DNA of 8,787 nt from Chloroflexota bacterium (lineage in GTDB: Bacteria > Chloroflexota > Anaerolineae > JACRMK01), in contig JACQEC010000102.1 of assembly GCA_016200765.1 (NCBI GenBank), positions 1-8,787 of the forward strand, given 5' to 3'. The position numbers and the translations under genes are program-made. Under the pieces are notes generated by a model that was not told the DNA's origin, ran no database searches, and worked only from the letters and a program-made list of their open reading frames with translations. Each line of letters opens with the position of its first letter. Position 1 is the stretch's first letter. Shown here in pieces: positions 1-5,835 of the stretch.

Positions 1-1473
1 GCCGCCATCAATCGCCAGCCGCCTGCTGTCCGCCTCGCCCCGCTCAACCAGATAGCGCGTGCCGTTCACCGTGTCGTCAACGTCCACCACACCCCATTGG
101 CCGTTCAGCCGCCGCCGGTACGCGGTGCCATAGCCGGTGCTGCCGCCATAGTTCACGTCAAAGACCGCAAACCCTCGACTCGTCCAGTATTGGATGCGCA
201 GGTTAAGGGTCGGCGATGTCGCGCCGGTCGGCCCCCCGTGCACTTTCACCAGCAGCGGCGGTTTCTCGCCGTCCGGCGCGACATAGTCGCGGTTCCTCGG
301 GCGGTAGAGGAAGCCAAACGCCGTTTGCCCATGTTCAGTTGGGAATTCGACCGGTTCCGGGACAGAAACGTAACCCGCATCCACACGCGCATCGCTGGCG
401 CGCCGCAGAACCTCCCACCGCCGCGTGGCCGTATCGAGGCGAACCACCGACGCCGGCTCCGTCGCAGAGCCGCCGATAAATACCGCTTGGTTAGCGGTGG
501 CATGCAGACTGCTGATCTCGGAAAACGGAATGTCAATCGTCTCGAGCGTAAGCAGTTCCGTGTCGAGGCGGGCCAGTCTATCCACTCCGCGTTGCCGATA
601 GGTGCAGAGGAGATAGCGCGCCGACTCGAACGCATAGGTAGACCGCCCGAAACTCCATTGCGGCTCGCCAAACTCAGCCGCCATCTCGCAGAGCGATTCG
701 GATCGCCCGTCCCGCCAGCGGTACAGATTCCACCAACCGGAGCGGTCGGACACGAAGTACAGCGTCCCGTCGGGCGACCACTGCGGCTGAAAGATAGACT
801 CGTCACCCCCGCCCGCGACGCGCGTTGCATTCCGCAGTGAGCCATCATCGGCGAACTCCGCGACCCACAACTCGTTGCCATCCCACGGCATGTGTGGGTG
901 GTTCCACGTCAGCCAGGCGAGGCGCATGCCATCGAGGTTAAGGCTCGGCGTGGAGTAAAAGTCGTTGCCGCCAACCAGTACCGTTCCCCCAAGTTCGTCG
1001 CCTTCCAGATCAACGCTGGCGATGGTGTTCACCGCCTCGCGCCCCGCGACCGTGTGGTCTTCGCGGACAGCAATCAGCCGCCCGCGTCGCCGGTCAATCA
1101 CGCCGTCTGCGTAGCGCAGGTCAATCGGCGGGGTAAGCGGCTGGGGCGCCGCGCCGCGATCCTGACGGTGCAGACGCTGGTCAGCGAAGTTGGAGAAATA
1201 GACCGTGCCCCCTTCAACCGCGAACGCGCCGCCGCCGTATTCATGCACGCGGGTGCGCGCGTTGAACGGTGGCCGGTTCACGTCCTGCTGTTGGCCGTCG
1301 GGCGTGCGGCGCACGATGACGTTACGCCCACCTTCCTCCGGGCGCTGCTCGATCCAGTAGATGCCGTCGCCATCCAGCGCGATCTGCAGTAACGCGACCG
1401 ACCGGGCCACGATCAGGTCGGATGTAATCGGCGATTTCCACGAGCCGTACGGTGCAATAGTTGGTTGAGTCAT
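1..1473 (-). CDS. S9 family serine peptidase (acylaminoacyl/dipeptidyl peptidase-like), 3' end cut off by window edge
   Basis: Reading the minus strand from the ATG at 1473 gives 491 codons with no stop, ending in frame at base 1, so the gene continues leftwards out of the window. Residues 1 to about 370 look like the beta-propeller of S9 (prolyl oligopeptidase) enzymes, with repeats such as PQWSPDGTLYFVSDRSGWWNLY (230-251). An alpha/beta hydrolase domain starts near 380, with VHGGP (411-415) and the NYGGSTGYG segment (441-449) typical of S9C peptidases. The visible part stops at AIDGG (487-491), just before the place where the family has its nucleophile Ser (GGSxGG), so neither the Ser nor the Asp and His can be seen. 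Family members are about 630-650 residues, so roughly 150 are missing. There is no signal peptide, suggesting a cytoplasmic enzyme that releases N-terminal residues from small peptides. The start lies 34 bases after the dehalogenase stop, so co-transcription is likely. The ribosome-binding site is weak (AGAAAGACC, about 10 bases upstream). Confidence 0.9.
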   Translation of the reverse strand, partial: MTQPTIAPYGSWKSPITSDLIVARSVALLQIALDGDGIYWIEQRPEEGGRNVIVRRTPDGQQQDVNRPPFNARTRVHEYGGGAFAVEGGTVYFSNFADQRLHRQDRGAAPQPLTPPIDLRYADGVIDRRRGRLIAVREDHTVAGREAVNTIASVDLEGDELGGTVLVGGNDFYSTPSLNLDGMRLAWLTWNHPHMPWDGNELWVAEFADDGSLRNATRVAGGGDESIFQPQWSPDGTLYFVSDRSGWWNLYRWRDGRSESLCEMAAEFGEPQWSFGRSTYAFESARYLLCTYRQRGVDRLARLDTELLTLETIDIPFSEISSLHATANQAVFIGGSATEPASVVRLDTATRRWEVLRRASDARVDAGYVSVPEPVEFPTEHGQTAFGFLYRPRNRDYVAPDGEKPPLLVKVHGGPTGATSPTLNLRIQYWTSRGFAVFDVNYGGSTGYGTAYRRRLNGQWGVVDVDDTVNGTRYLVERGEADSRRLAIDGG

Positions 1474-1507
1474 CTGTTCAGGTCTTTCTATAAGCGCTCA
1501 ACGAGCC

Positions 1508-2392
1508 TTACGTTCTATCCATGAAGTCCAGGATGTGGCGTGCCAATTCCTCGCCCGCTTCCTCCTGAACATAGTGGCCGGCGCCCTTGATCAGGATCGG
1601 CCCCTCGGCGTTGGGGATGAGTTGGATGAAGCCCTCGGCGACAGACGGCGGGAAGACGCGGTCGCTATCGCTGAACATGACGAGCGTCGGCTTGTTCCAG
1701 CGGCTCAGCGCGTCGCGTGTTTCGATCATCTCCGGCCCGCCCGGGTCGGCGGGTGATTGCGGGATCATCAGCGGGAAGCGGCGCGCGCCCGCTTTCGACT
1801 CGCGGTTGGGGAACGGCGCGTCGTAACCGCGTGCGACCTCATCCGACAGCGGGCCGCTCACCGGGGCGCGGCGCATCATCTCGCCAATCGAACCTTCGAG
1901 GATCTTCTGCGAGCGCTCAATCCAGATTCGTAGGCCGCGCGTGAATGACGCCTCAGCACCGGAGAGTAAGCCGGTGTTGAGGATGACCAGCCGCGCGATA
2001 CGCTCTGGGTGCCGCGTAGCGAAATGCAAGCCGAGCGGCCCGCCCCAATCCTGCATCACCAGCGTGATGCGGTTGAGGTCGAGCGCGCGCGCGAACGCTT
2101 CCAGATTCGCAAAGTGATGCGCGAAGGTATAGTAAGCGTCGTCAGTCGGCTTGTCCGACTTGCCGAACCCGATATAGTCGGGCGCAACGGCGCGGTGCTT
2201 CGCGGCAATCGGCGTGATCATCTTGCGATACAGAAACGACCACGTCGGCTCGCCGTGCAGCATCAGCACCGGATCGCCCTGTCCCTCGTCCACAGTGTGC
2301 ATCCGCAGACCATCAAGGTCGAGGGTGTGCGGCGCAAACGGATAATCCGGCAGGTCGCGGAATCGTTCTTCCGGCGTGCGGTAGATGTCCAT
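1508..2392 (-). CDS. Haloalkane dehalogenase, subfamily HLD-I (DhlA/DhmA-like)
   Basis: This is a 294-residue alpha/beta hydrolase predicted to convert a haloalkane and water to an alcohol and halide in the cytoplasm. Numbering from the ATG at 2392, LHGEPTWSFLYRKM (45-58) is the oxyanion-hole region with the Glu and Trp of DhlA. VMQDWGG (112-118) holds the nucleophile Asp115 and the halide-binding Trp116. Asp244 in FSDSDRVF is the probable acid, placed after strand 7 as in HLD-I, and GAGHYVQEE (270-278) carries the base His273. The segment DAPFPNRESKAGARRFP also matches the DhlA region after the cap. Trp157 in the cap is a candidate second halide ligand, but this is less certain. The start at 2392 is preferred over an in-frame ATG at 2416 because MDIYRTPEERF aligns with the N terminus of DhlA-type enzymes, GGAGGG lies just upstream, and the earlier ATG sits inside a TATAAT promoter element. 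A general epoxide-hydrolase-like role cannot be excluded, but the HGEPTW and QDWGG motifs favour dehalogenase. The substrate is unknown. Confidence 0.88.
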   Translation of the reverse strand: MDIYRTPEERFRDLPDYPFAPHTLDLDGLRMHTVDEGQGDPVLMLHGEPTWSFLYRKMITPIAAKHRAVAPDYIGFGKSDKPTDDAYYTFAHHFANLEAFARALDLNRITLVMQDWGGPLGLHFATRHPERIARLVILNTGLLSGAEASFTRGLRIWIERSQKILEGSIGEMMRRAPVSGPLSDEVARGYDAPFPNRESKAGARRFPLMIPQSPADPGGPEMIETRDALSRWNKPTLVMFSDSDRVFPPSVAEGFIQLIPNAEGPILIKGAGHYVQEEAGEELARHILDFMDRT

Positions 2393-2394
2393 AG

Positions 2395-2400
2395 CCCTCC
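2395..2400 (-). promoter_or_regulatory. Ribosome-binding site of the haloalkane dehalogenase
   Basis: GGAGGG on the minus strand lies 2 bases before the ATG at 2392. The spacing is shorter than usual, but the core matches 16S rRNA well and no comparable site precedes the alternative ATG at 2416. It therefore helps decide the start. Confidence 0.55.
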
Positions 2401-2414
2401 AAATCAATGCGCGC

Positions 2415-2444
2415 ATTATACAAGCAGCATGGCGCGCGACGCAA
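2415..2444 (-). promoter_or_regulatory. Probable housekeeping-sigma promoter for the dehalogenase-peptidase unit
   Basis: On the minus strand a perfect TATAAT (2420 down to 2415) is preceded, with an 18-base spacer, by TTGCGT (2444 down to 2439), a half-match to TTGACA. Transcription would start near 2408, giving a leader of about 15 bases that includes the GGAGGG site and reaches the ATG at 2392. The match was found by eye. The -10 is convincing in such GC-rich DNA; the -35 is weak. Confidence 0.55.
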
Positions 2445-2491
2445 GGCGCGCAGAAAATCGCGCTTGCAACTTGGACCTTTTCGATTTACAC

Positions 2492-2534
2492 TTGCGCGGC
2501 GACGAAACATCGTTGCGCGTTAAGCGTTGCGCGT
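2492..2534. repeat. Short direct repeats (TTGCGCG, with a 10-base CGTTGCGCGT doublet)
   Basis: CGTTGCGCGT occurs at 2511-2520 and again at 2525-2534, a 14-base period. A third core TTGCGCG lies at 2492-2498, 21 bases before the second. The copies sit between the divergent dehalogenase and cupin-LLM genes, upstream of the dehalogenase promoter, so a regulator-binding array is possible. CG-rich DNA makes short repeats of this kind fairly common by chance, so the functional reading is tentative. Confidence 0.3.
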
Positions 2535-2562
2535 CGGTCGCTGGCGGAACGCGATATCGGTT

Positions 2563-2639
2563 GTAGGGGCGAAGCAGCGCGCGCGAATCGCCGCGTGAAC
2601 GAGCAAGTCACTGGCGCGCGGCTTCGCCCTTGCCCCTAC
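2563..2639. repeat. 77-base imperfect palindrome (long hairpin) upstream of the cupin-LLM gene
   Basis: The left arm GTAGGGGCGAAGC (2563-2575) is the reverse complement of the right arm at 2621-2639, apart from a 6-base extra stretch (TTGCCC) in the right arm. The pairing continues inwards with GCGCGC (2577-2582) against GCGCGC (2614-2619), and then GTGA (2595-2598) against TCAC (2608-2611). It can form a long cruciform or RNA hairpin. There is no U-tract on either side, so it does not look like an intrinsic terminator. Dispersed palindromes with a GTAGGGGCGAAGC-type core are, to my recollection, common between genes in some Chloroflexota and cyanobacterial genomes, so this is best read as one copy of a non-coding dispersed repeat. 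Its place 37 bases before a start codon also permits a leader or regulatory role. Confidence 0.7.
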
Positions 2640-2664
2640 CGCCACGAAATAGCACAACCCAATC

Positions 2665-2672
2665 GAGGGAGA
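2665..2672 (+). promoter_or_regulatory. Ribosome-binding site of the cupin-LLM fusion gene
   Basis: GAGGGAGA ends 4 bases before the ATG at 2677. It fixes translation start at the cupin end. No similar purine-rich site precedes the internal ATG at 3052, where the oxidoreductase half begins, which argues that both halves are made as one polypeptide. Confidence 0.6.
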
Positions 2673-2676
2673 CGAT

Positions 2677-3909
2677 ATGGCACAATCACTGAAACTCAAT
2701 TTCGGCGAGGCCAAGGTTCCGGCGCACCCGCAATGGTTCGAGGGCGAGGTGCTCCAACAGGCTTTGGTGCCTGCCGACAGCGGGCGCGAGTTGGAGGTGC
2801 TGGCTGTCTGGTTTGTGAACCACGGGCGCACGCGGCCACACATTCATTCGGTGGACCAACTTCTGGTGGTGGTCGAGGGGCTGTGTATTGTGGCGACGCA
2901 GACAGAGCGCAAGGTGATCGGCGTCGGCGAGCAGGCGCTCATCCCCAAAGGCGAGTGGCACTGGCACGGCGCGGCCACCGGCGAGACGCTGTGCCATCTC
3001 TCGATCAAGCGGCCCGGCCCGACCGACTGGGATCAGCCGCTGTTGAATTTCATGTCAAAACTGGGTGTTACGTTTCCTCAAACTGAAATCGGCAGTGACC
3101 CGATTGTCGTGCGCGATTTCGCGCAAGCCGTTGAAGGCATGGGCTATCAGTTTCTGCTCACCTACGACCACGTGCTGGGCGCAAACCCAGACCGCCCCGG
3201 CGGGTGGAGCGGCCCCTACACCTACAAGCACTCGTTCCATGAGATATTTGTTTTGTATGGCTATCTGGCCGGGCTGACACAGCGCATCGAACTGGTGACT
3301 GGCATCTTGATCCTCCCACAACGCCAGACCGTTCTTGTGGCGAAGCAAGCCGCCGAGATAGACGTGCTGAGCCGCGGCCGCCTGCGGTTGGGCATCGGCA
3401 TCGGGTGGAACGCGGTCGAGTACGAAGCGCTCGGCATGAACTTTCACGACCGCGGGCGGCGCGCGGAAGAACAGGTCGCCCTGCTGAGGAGACTCTGGAC
3501 GGAAGAATTGGTGACGTTTGAGGGGCGCTGGCACCGGGTCACCGATGCCGGGCTGAACCCGCCGCCGGTACAGCGGCCCATCCCGATTCTGATGGGCGGT
3601 TACGCGGAGCCCGTGCTGAAGCGTGTCGCGCGCCTGGCGGACGGTTGGATCGCGCTGGGCAACCCGGTCAACAATAAACCGCAGATTGAGCGGTTACGAC
3701 AATACACCCGCGAGGCCGGACGGTCTGTGGACAGCGTCCGCATCATCGGCGGGCTAAGCCTGCGTCAAACCACACCCGACGGCTGGCGCCCGACGCTGGC
3801 CGCATGGGAAGACGCCGGCGCGCACGAGGTCACCGTGAACACGATGGGTGCAGGCTTCAAGACGCCCGACGAGCACATCGAGGCGATCCGGCGCGTGAAG
3901 AACCTGTGA
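2677..3909 (+). CDS. Fusion protein: N-terminal cupin domain plus C-terminal LLM-class (predicted F420-dependent) oxidoreductase
   Basis: This is a 410-residue protein with two complete modules. Residues 1-125 form a single-domain cupin like those of the carboxymuconolactone-decarboxylase-associated type. Metal-ligand candidates are His55 and His57 (PHIHSVDQ, with Gln61 where many cupins have Glu) and His95 and His97 (EWHWHGA), and the strand-turn motif VVVEG is at 64-68. Residues 126-410 form a luciferase-like monooxygenase family TIM barrel. It starts at MSKLGVTFPQTE, a normal N terminus for stand-alone members, and includes YDHVLGANPDRPGGW (163-177), VTGILILPQRQ (207-217), GIGIGWNAVEYEALG (239-253) and VNTMGAGF (387-394). 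These resemble the TIGR03619-type predicted F420-dependent oxidoreductases, which are about 285 residues long. The join (TDWDQPLLNF to MSKLG) has no linker, as if a stop codon and spacer between two neighbouring genes were lost. The substrate is unknown; FMN instead of F420 is possible. It is divergent from the dehalogenase and convergent with rhaB. Confidence 0.88.
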   Translation: MAQSLKLNFGEAKVPAHPQWFEGEVLQQALVPADSGRELEVLAVWFVNHGRTRPHIHSVDQLLVVVEGLCIVATQTERKVIGVGEQALIPKGEWHWHGAATGETLCHLSIKRPGPTDWDQPLLNFMSKLGVTFPQTEIGSDPIVVRDFAQAVEGMGYQFLLTYDHVLGANPDRPGGWSGPYTYKHSFHEIFVLYGYLAGLTQRIELVTGILILPQRQTVLVAKQAAEIDVLSRGRLRLGIGIGWNAVEYEALGMNFHDRGRRAEEQVALLRRLWTEELVTFEGRWHRVTDAGLNPPPVQRPIPILMGGYAEPVLKRVARLADGWIALGNPVNNKPQIERLRQYTREAGRSVDSVRIIGGLSLRQTTPDGWRPTLAAWEDAGAHEVTVNTMGAGFKTPDEHIEAIRRVKNL

Positions 3910-3914
3910 TCCGA

Positions 3915-5387
3915 TCAGCCCGTTCCAAACCGTCCAAGCGCATCTTGCCACGCCGCGCTGGGACGCGGCTCATAGACCTGCTGTTCAAACGACGCGCCGA
4001 CGATGTGGCGGCCGCTGGCAATATCGGGTAGTTGGCCTCCGGCGATGGCTTGCAACATGATATTGCCAATGGCTGTCGCCTCAACCGGCCCGGCCACGAC
4101 CGGCCGCTCGCACGCGTCGGCGGTGAACTGACAGAGCATCCGATTCAGGCTGCCCCCGCCGACAATTCGAATCGTATCCAGCCGCCGGGCCAACAGCATC
4201 TCCAGATCGTCGAGCACTCGGCGATACTTCAGCGCAAGACTCTCCAGACAACAGCGCACGACCGCGCCCGCATCCTCCGGCTGTGGCTGGCCGGTGCGCT
4301 GGCAATACGTACGGATGGCCTGTGGCATGTCGCCTCGCCCCGAAAACGCCGCATCATCAGGCTCAATCAAACTGCGCAGAGGCTTGGCTTCGTCGGCCAG
4401 CGTCATCAACTGCTCGATGCTATGGACGCGCCCCTCGCGTTGCCACTGGCGCTGGCATTCCTGAATGAGCCACAACCCGTTGACGTTCTTGAGCAGGCGC
4501 ACCGTGCCGCCCACGCCCCCCTCATTGGTAAAGTTGAGCCGCATCACCTGATCGTTAATCATCGGCTCCGCTATCTCGACCCCGATCAGGCTCCAGGTGC
4601 CACTGCTGATATAGGCGCTGTGCTCATCCAGCCCCGGCACGGCGGCGACCGCGCTGGCGGTGTCGTGTGTGCCCGGCGCAACCACGTGCACGGTCTGCCG
4701 CAGACCGGCCTCTTGCATCACGTCCGCCTGTAATTCGCCCAGATTCGTTCCCGGCGGAACAATCGGCGGAAGGATGCGCGCGGGTAAGCCAAGCGCGGCC
4801 AGCAAGTCAGTCGCCCAGCGCCGCTCGCGCGCGTGCATCATCTGGCTGGTGCTGGCAATCGTGTACTCCGATGCCATGCGGCCGGTCAGCCAGTAATTGA
4901 ACAGGTCAGGCAGCATCAGCAGGGTCTCGGCCGTTCTCAACTGCGGATCGTCCGACAGCTTCAGGCTGTACAGTTGATAGAGCGTGTTGATGGGAATGGT
5001 CTGGATGCCCGTCTGCGCGAACACCTCTTCTCGGCCAACACGCTCAAACACCCGCTCCATCATGCCGTCGCTGTACCGGTCGCGGTAGTGATATGGGTTG
5101 CCCAGCAGGTGGTTCGCGCCGTCCAGCAGAGCAAAGTCCACCCCCCACGCATCTACCCCAAGGCTCACCAGCGGCGCCGGAAATTGCAACGCGTAGCGGG
5201 CCAGCCCTCGCTGTATCTCCGTCCACAAGTATAGGACATCGGTGTGCTGGCGGCCCAACACGCTGACCGGCGCATTTCCGAACCGGTGAATCTCCGTCAG
5301 CGTGACGCGGTCATCCGCCCATTGGCCCAACATCACGCGCCCGCTCGACGCGCCAAGATCAACGGCAAGGTAGTGTTTGGGACTCAT
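3915..5387 (-). CDS. rhaB: Rhamnulokinase (FGGY family)
   Basis: This 490-residue enzyme has the normal length for RhaB. It phosphorylates L-rhamnulose with ATP to L-rhamnulose-1-phosphate in the cytoplasm. The N-terminal phosphate-binding loop is AVDLGASSGRVMLG (8-21). GVDAWGVDFALLD (77-89) belongs to the sugar-binding part, and GIQTIPINTLYQL (127-139) is characteristic of rhamnulokinases. APGTHDTASAV (237-247) holds the catalytic base Asp242. SSGTWSLIG (261-269) and VGGGSLNRMLCQ (409-420) are the C-terminal ATP-binding segments. The start ATG has a modest GGCGGA site 8 bases upstream (5396-5401). It is the last visible gene of the rhamnose cluster, 62 bases after ynfA. Its stop codon is 5 bases from that of the convergent cupin-LLM gene, with no terminator hairpin seen between them. 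All motifs are intact. Confidence 0.95.
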   Translation of the reverse strand: MSPKHYLAVDLGASSGRVMLGQWADDRVTLTEIHRFGNAPVSVLGRQHTDVLYLWTEIQRGLARYALQFPAPLVSLGVDAWGVDFALLDGANHLLGNPYHYRDRYSDGMMERVFERVGREEVFAQTGIQTIPINTLYQLYSLKLSDDPQLRTAETLLMLPDLFNYWLTGRMASEYTIASTSQMMHARERRWATDLLAALGLPARILPPIVPPGTNLGELQADVMQEAGLRQTVHVVAPGTHDTASAVAAVPGLDEHSAYISSGTWSLIGVEIAEPMINDQVMRLNFTNEGGVGGTVRLLKNVNGLWLIQECQRQWQREGRVHSIEQLMTLADEAKPLRSLIEPDDAAFSGRGDMPQAIRTYCQRTGQPQPEDAGAVVRCCLESLALKYRRVLDDLEMLLARRLDTIRIVGGGSLNRMLCQFTADACERPVVAGPVEATAIGNIMLQAIAGGQLPDIASGRHIVGASFEQQVYEPRPSAAWQDALGRFGTG

Positions 5388-5449
5388 CTAGTGATTCCGC
5401 CCACCACGCGCTGATCGAATCCATGTTCGCCGCGACTGGCTTACCATCG

Positions 5450-5788
5450 TTAGGAACCGCCGCGCGGCGCCCACACGATGACCGCCGCGCCGAGCACGCA
5501 CAGTGTGGCTCCGAGCCAATCAAAGCGGTCCGGCACACGTCCATCAACCCACCAACCCCACAACGTTGCGGCGATGATAAATATCCCGCCATAGGCCGCA
5601 AAAGCGCGGCCAAAGGTCAACGACTGAGCCGTCTGGATCATGCCATACAGGAATAGCGCCACTATGCCGAGCACCGCCCACAGCCTCGCTTTGCCTTCGC
5701 GCTGCCATTGCCAGATCAGATAAGCGCCTCCGAGTTCGCAGAGGGCCGCTAACACAAACAGAGCGACGGTTTTGAGGATCGCTAGCAT
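5450..5788 (-). CDS. YnfA/UPF0060 family small membrane protein
   Basis: This is a 112-residue integral membrane protein with four predicted hydrophobic helices at roughly residues 3-21, 31-49, 60-79 and 90-107. The family signature is clear: CELGGAYLIWQWQREGK (17-33), GRAFAAYGGIFI (60-71) and LWGWWVDGRVPDRFDWLGA (76-94). YnfA proteins are distant relatives of the small multidrug resistance exporters and some have been linked to efflux, but no physiological substrate is established. The start at 5788 has a strong AGGAGAG site (5792-5798), 3 bases away for the full match. It sits 47 bases after the rhamnosidase stop and 62 bases before rhaB on the same strand, so it is probably carried in the rhamnose transcript, though nothing in its sequence indicates sugar transport. 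Length and motifs suggest an intact gene. Confidence 0.92.
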   Translation of the reverse strand: MLAILKTVALFVLAALCELGGAYLIWQWQREGKARLWAVLGIVALFLYGMIQTAQSLTFGRAFAAYGGIFIIAATLWGWWVDGRVPDRFDWLGATLCVLGAAVIVWAPRGGS

Positions 5789-5835
5789 GGTCTCTCCTGA
5801 ATCGGCACAACCCTACCCGATACTTGAAACTGTTT

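Noticed and set aside
246..881. Minus-strand 211-codon open frame, and plus-strand frames at 97-840 and 892-1392
   Set aside because: They are out-of-frame shadows of the S9 peptidase. Their translations are arginine-rich and show no domain, while the peptidase frame has clear motifs throughout.
3052..3909. Separate oxidoreductase gene starting at the internal ATG
   Set aside because: No ribosome-binding site precedes 3052 and the frame is continuous with the cupin, so a fusion protein is the simpler reading, although minor internal initiation cannot be excluded.
4032..4733. Plus-strand 233-codon open frame opposite rhaB
   Set aside because: Shadow of a fully conserved rhamnulokinase; the composition is low-information and no domain is seen.
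5450..5788. Annotation as an EmrE-type small multidrug resistance exporter
   Set aside because: Length and fold are similar, but the GGAYLIWQW and LWGWWVDG motifs are those of YnfA/UPF0060, and the EmrE N-terminal Glu context is different.
5801..5821. Small hairpin (ATCGG/CCGAT) between the rhamnosidase and ynfA
   Set aside because: Only 5 pairs with an 11-base loop and no U-tract; too weak to call a terminator or regulatory element.
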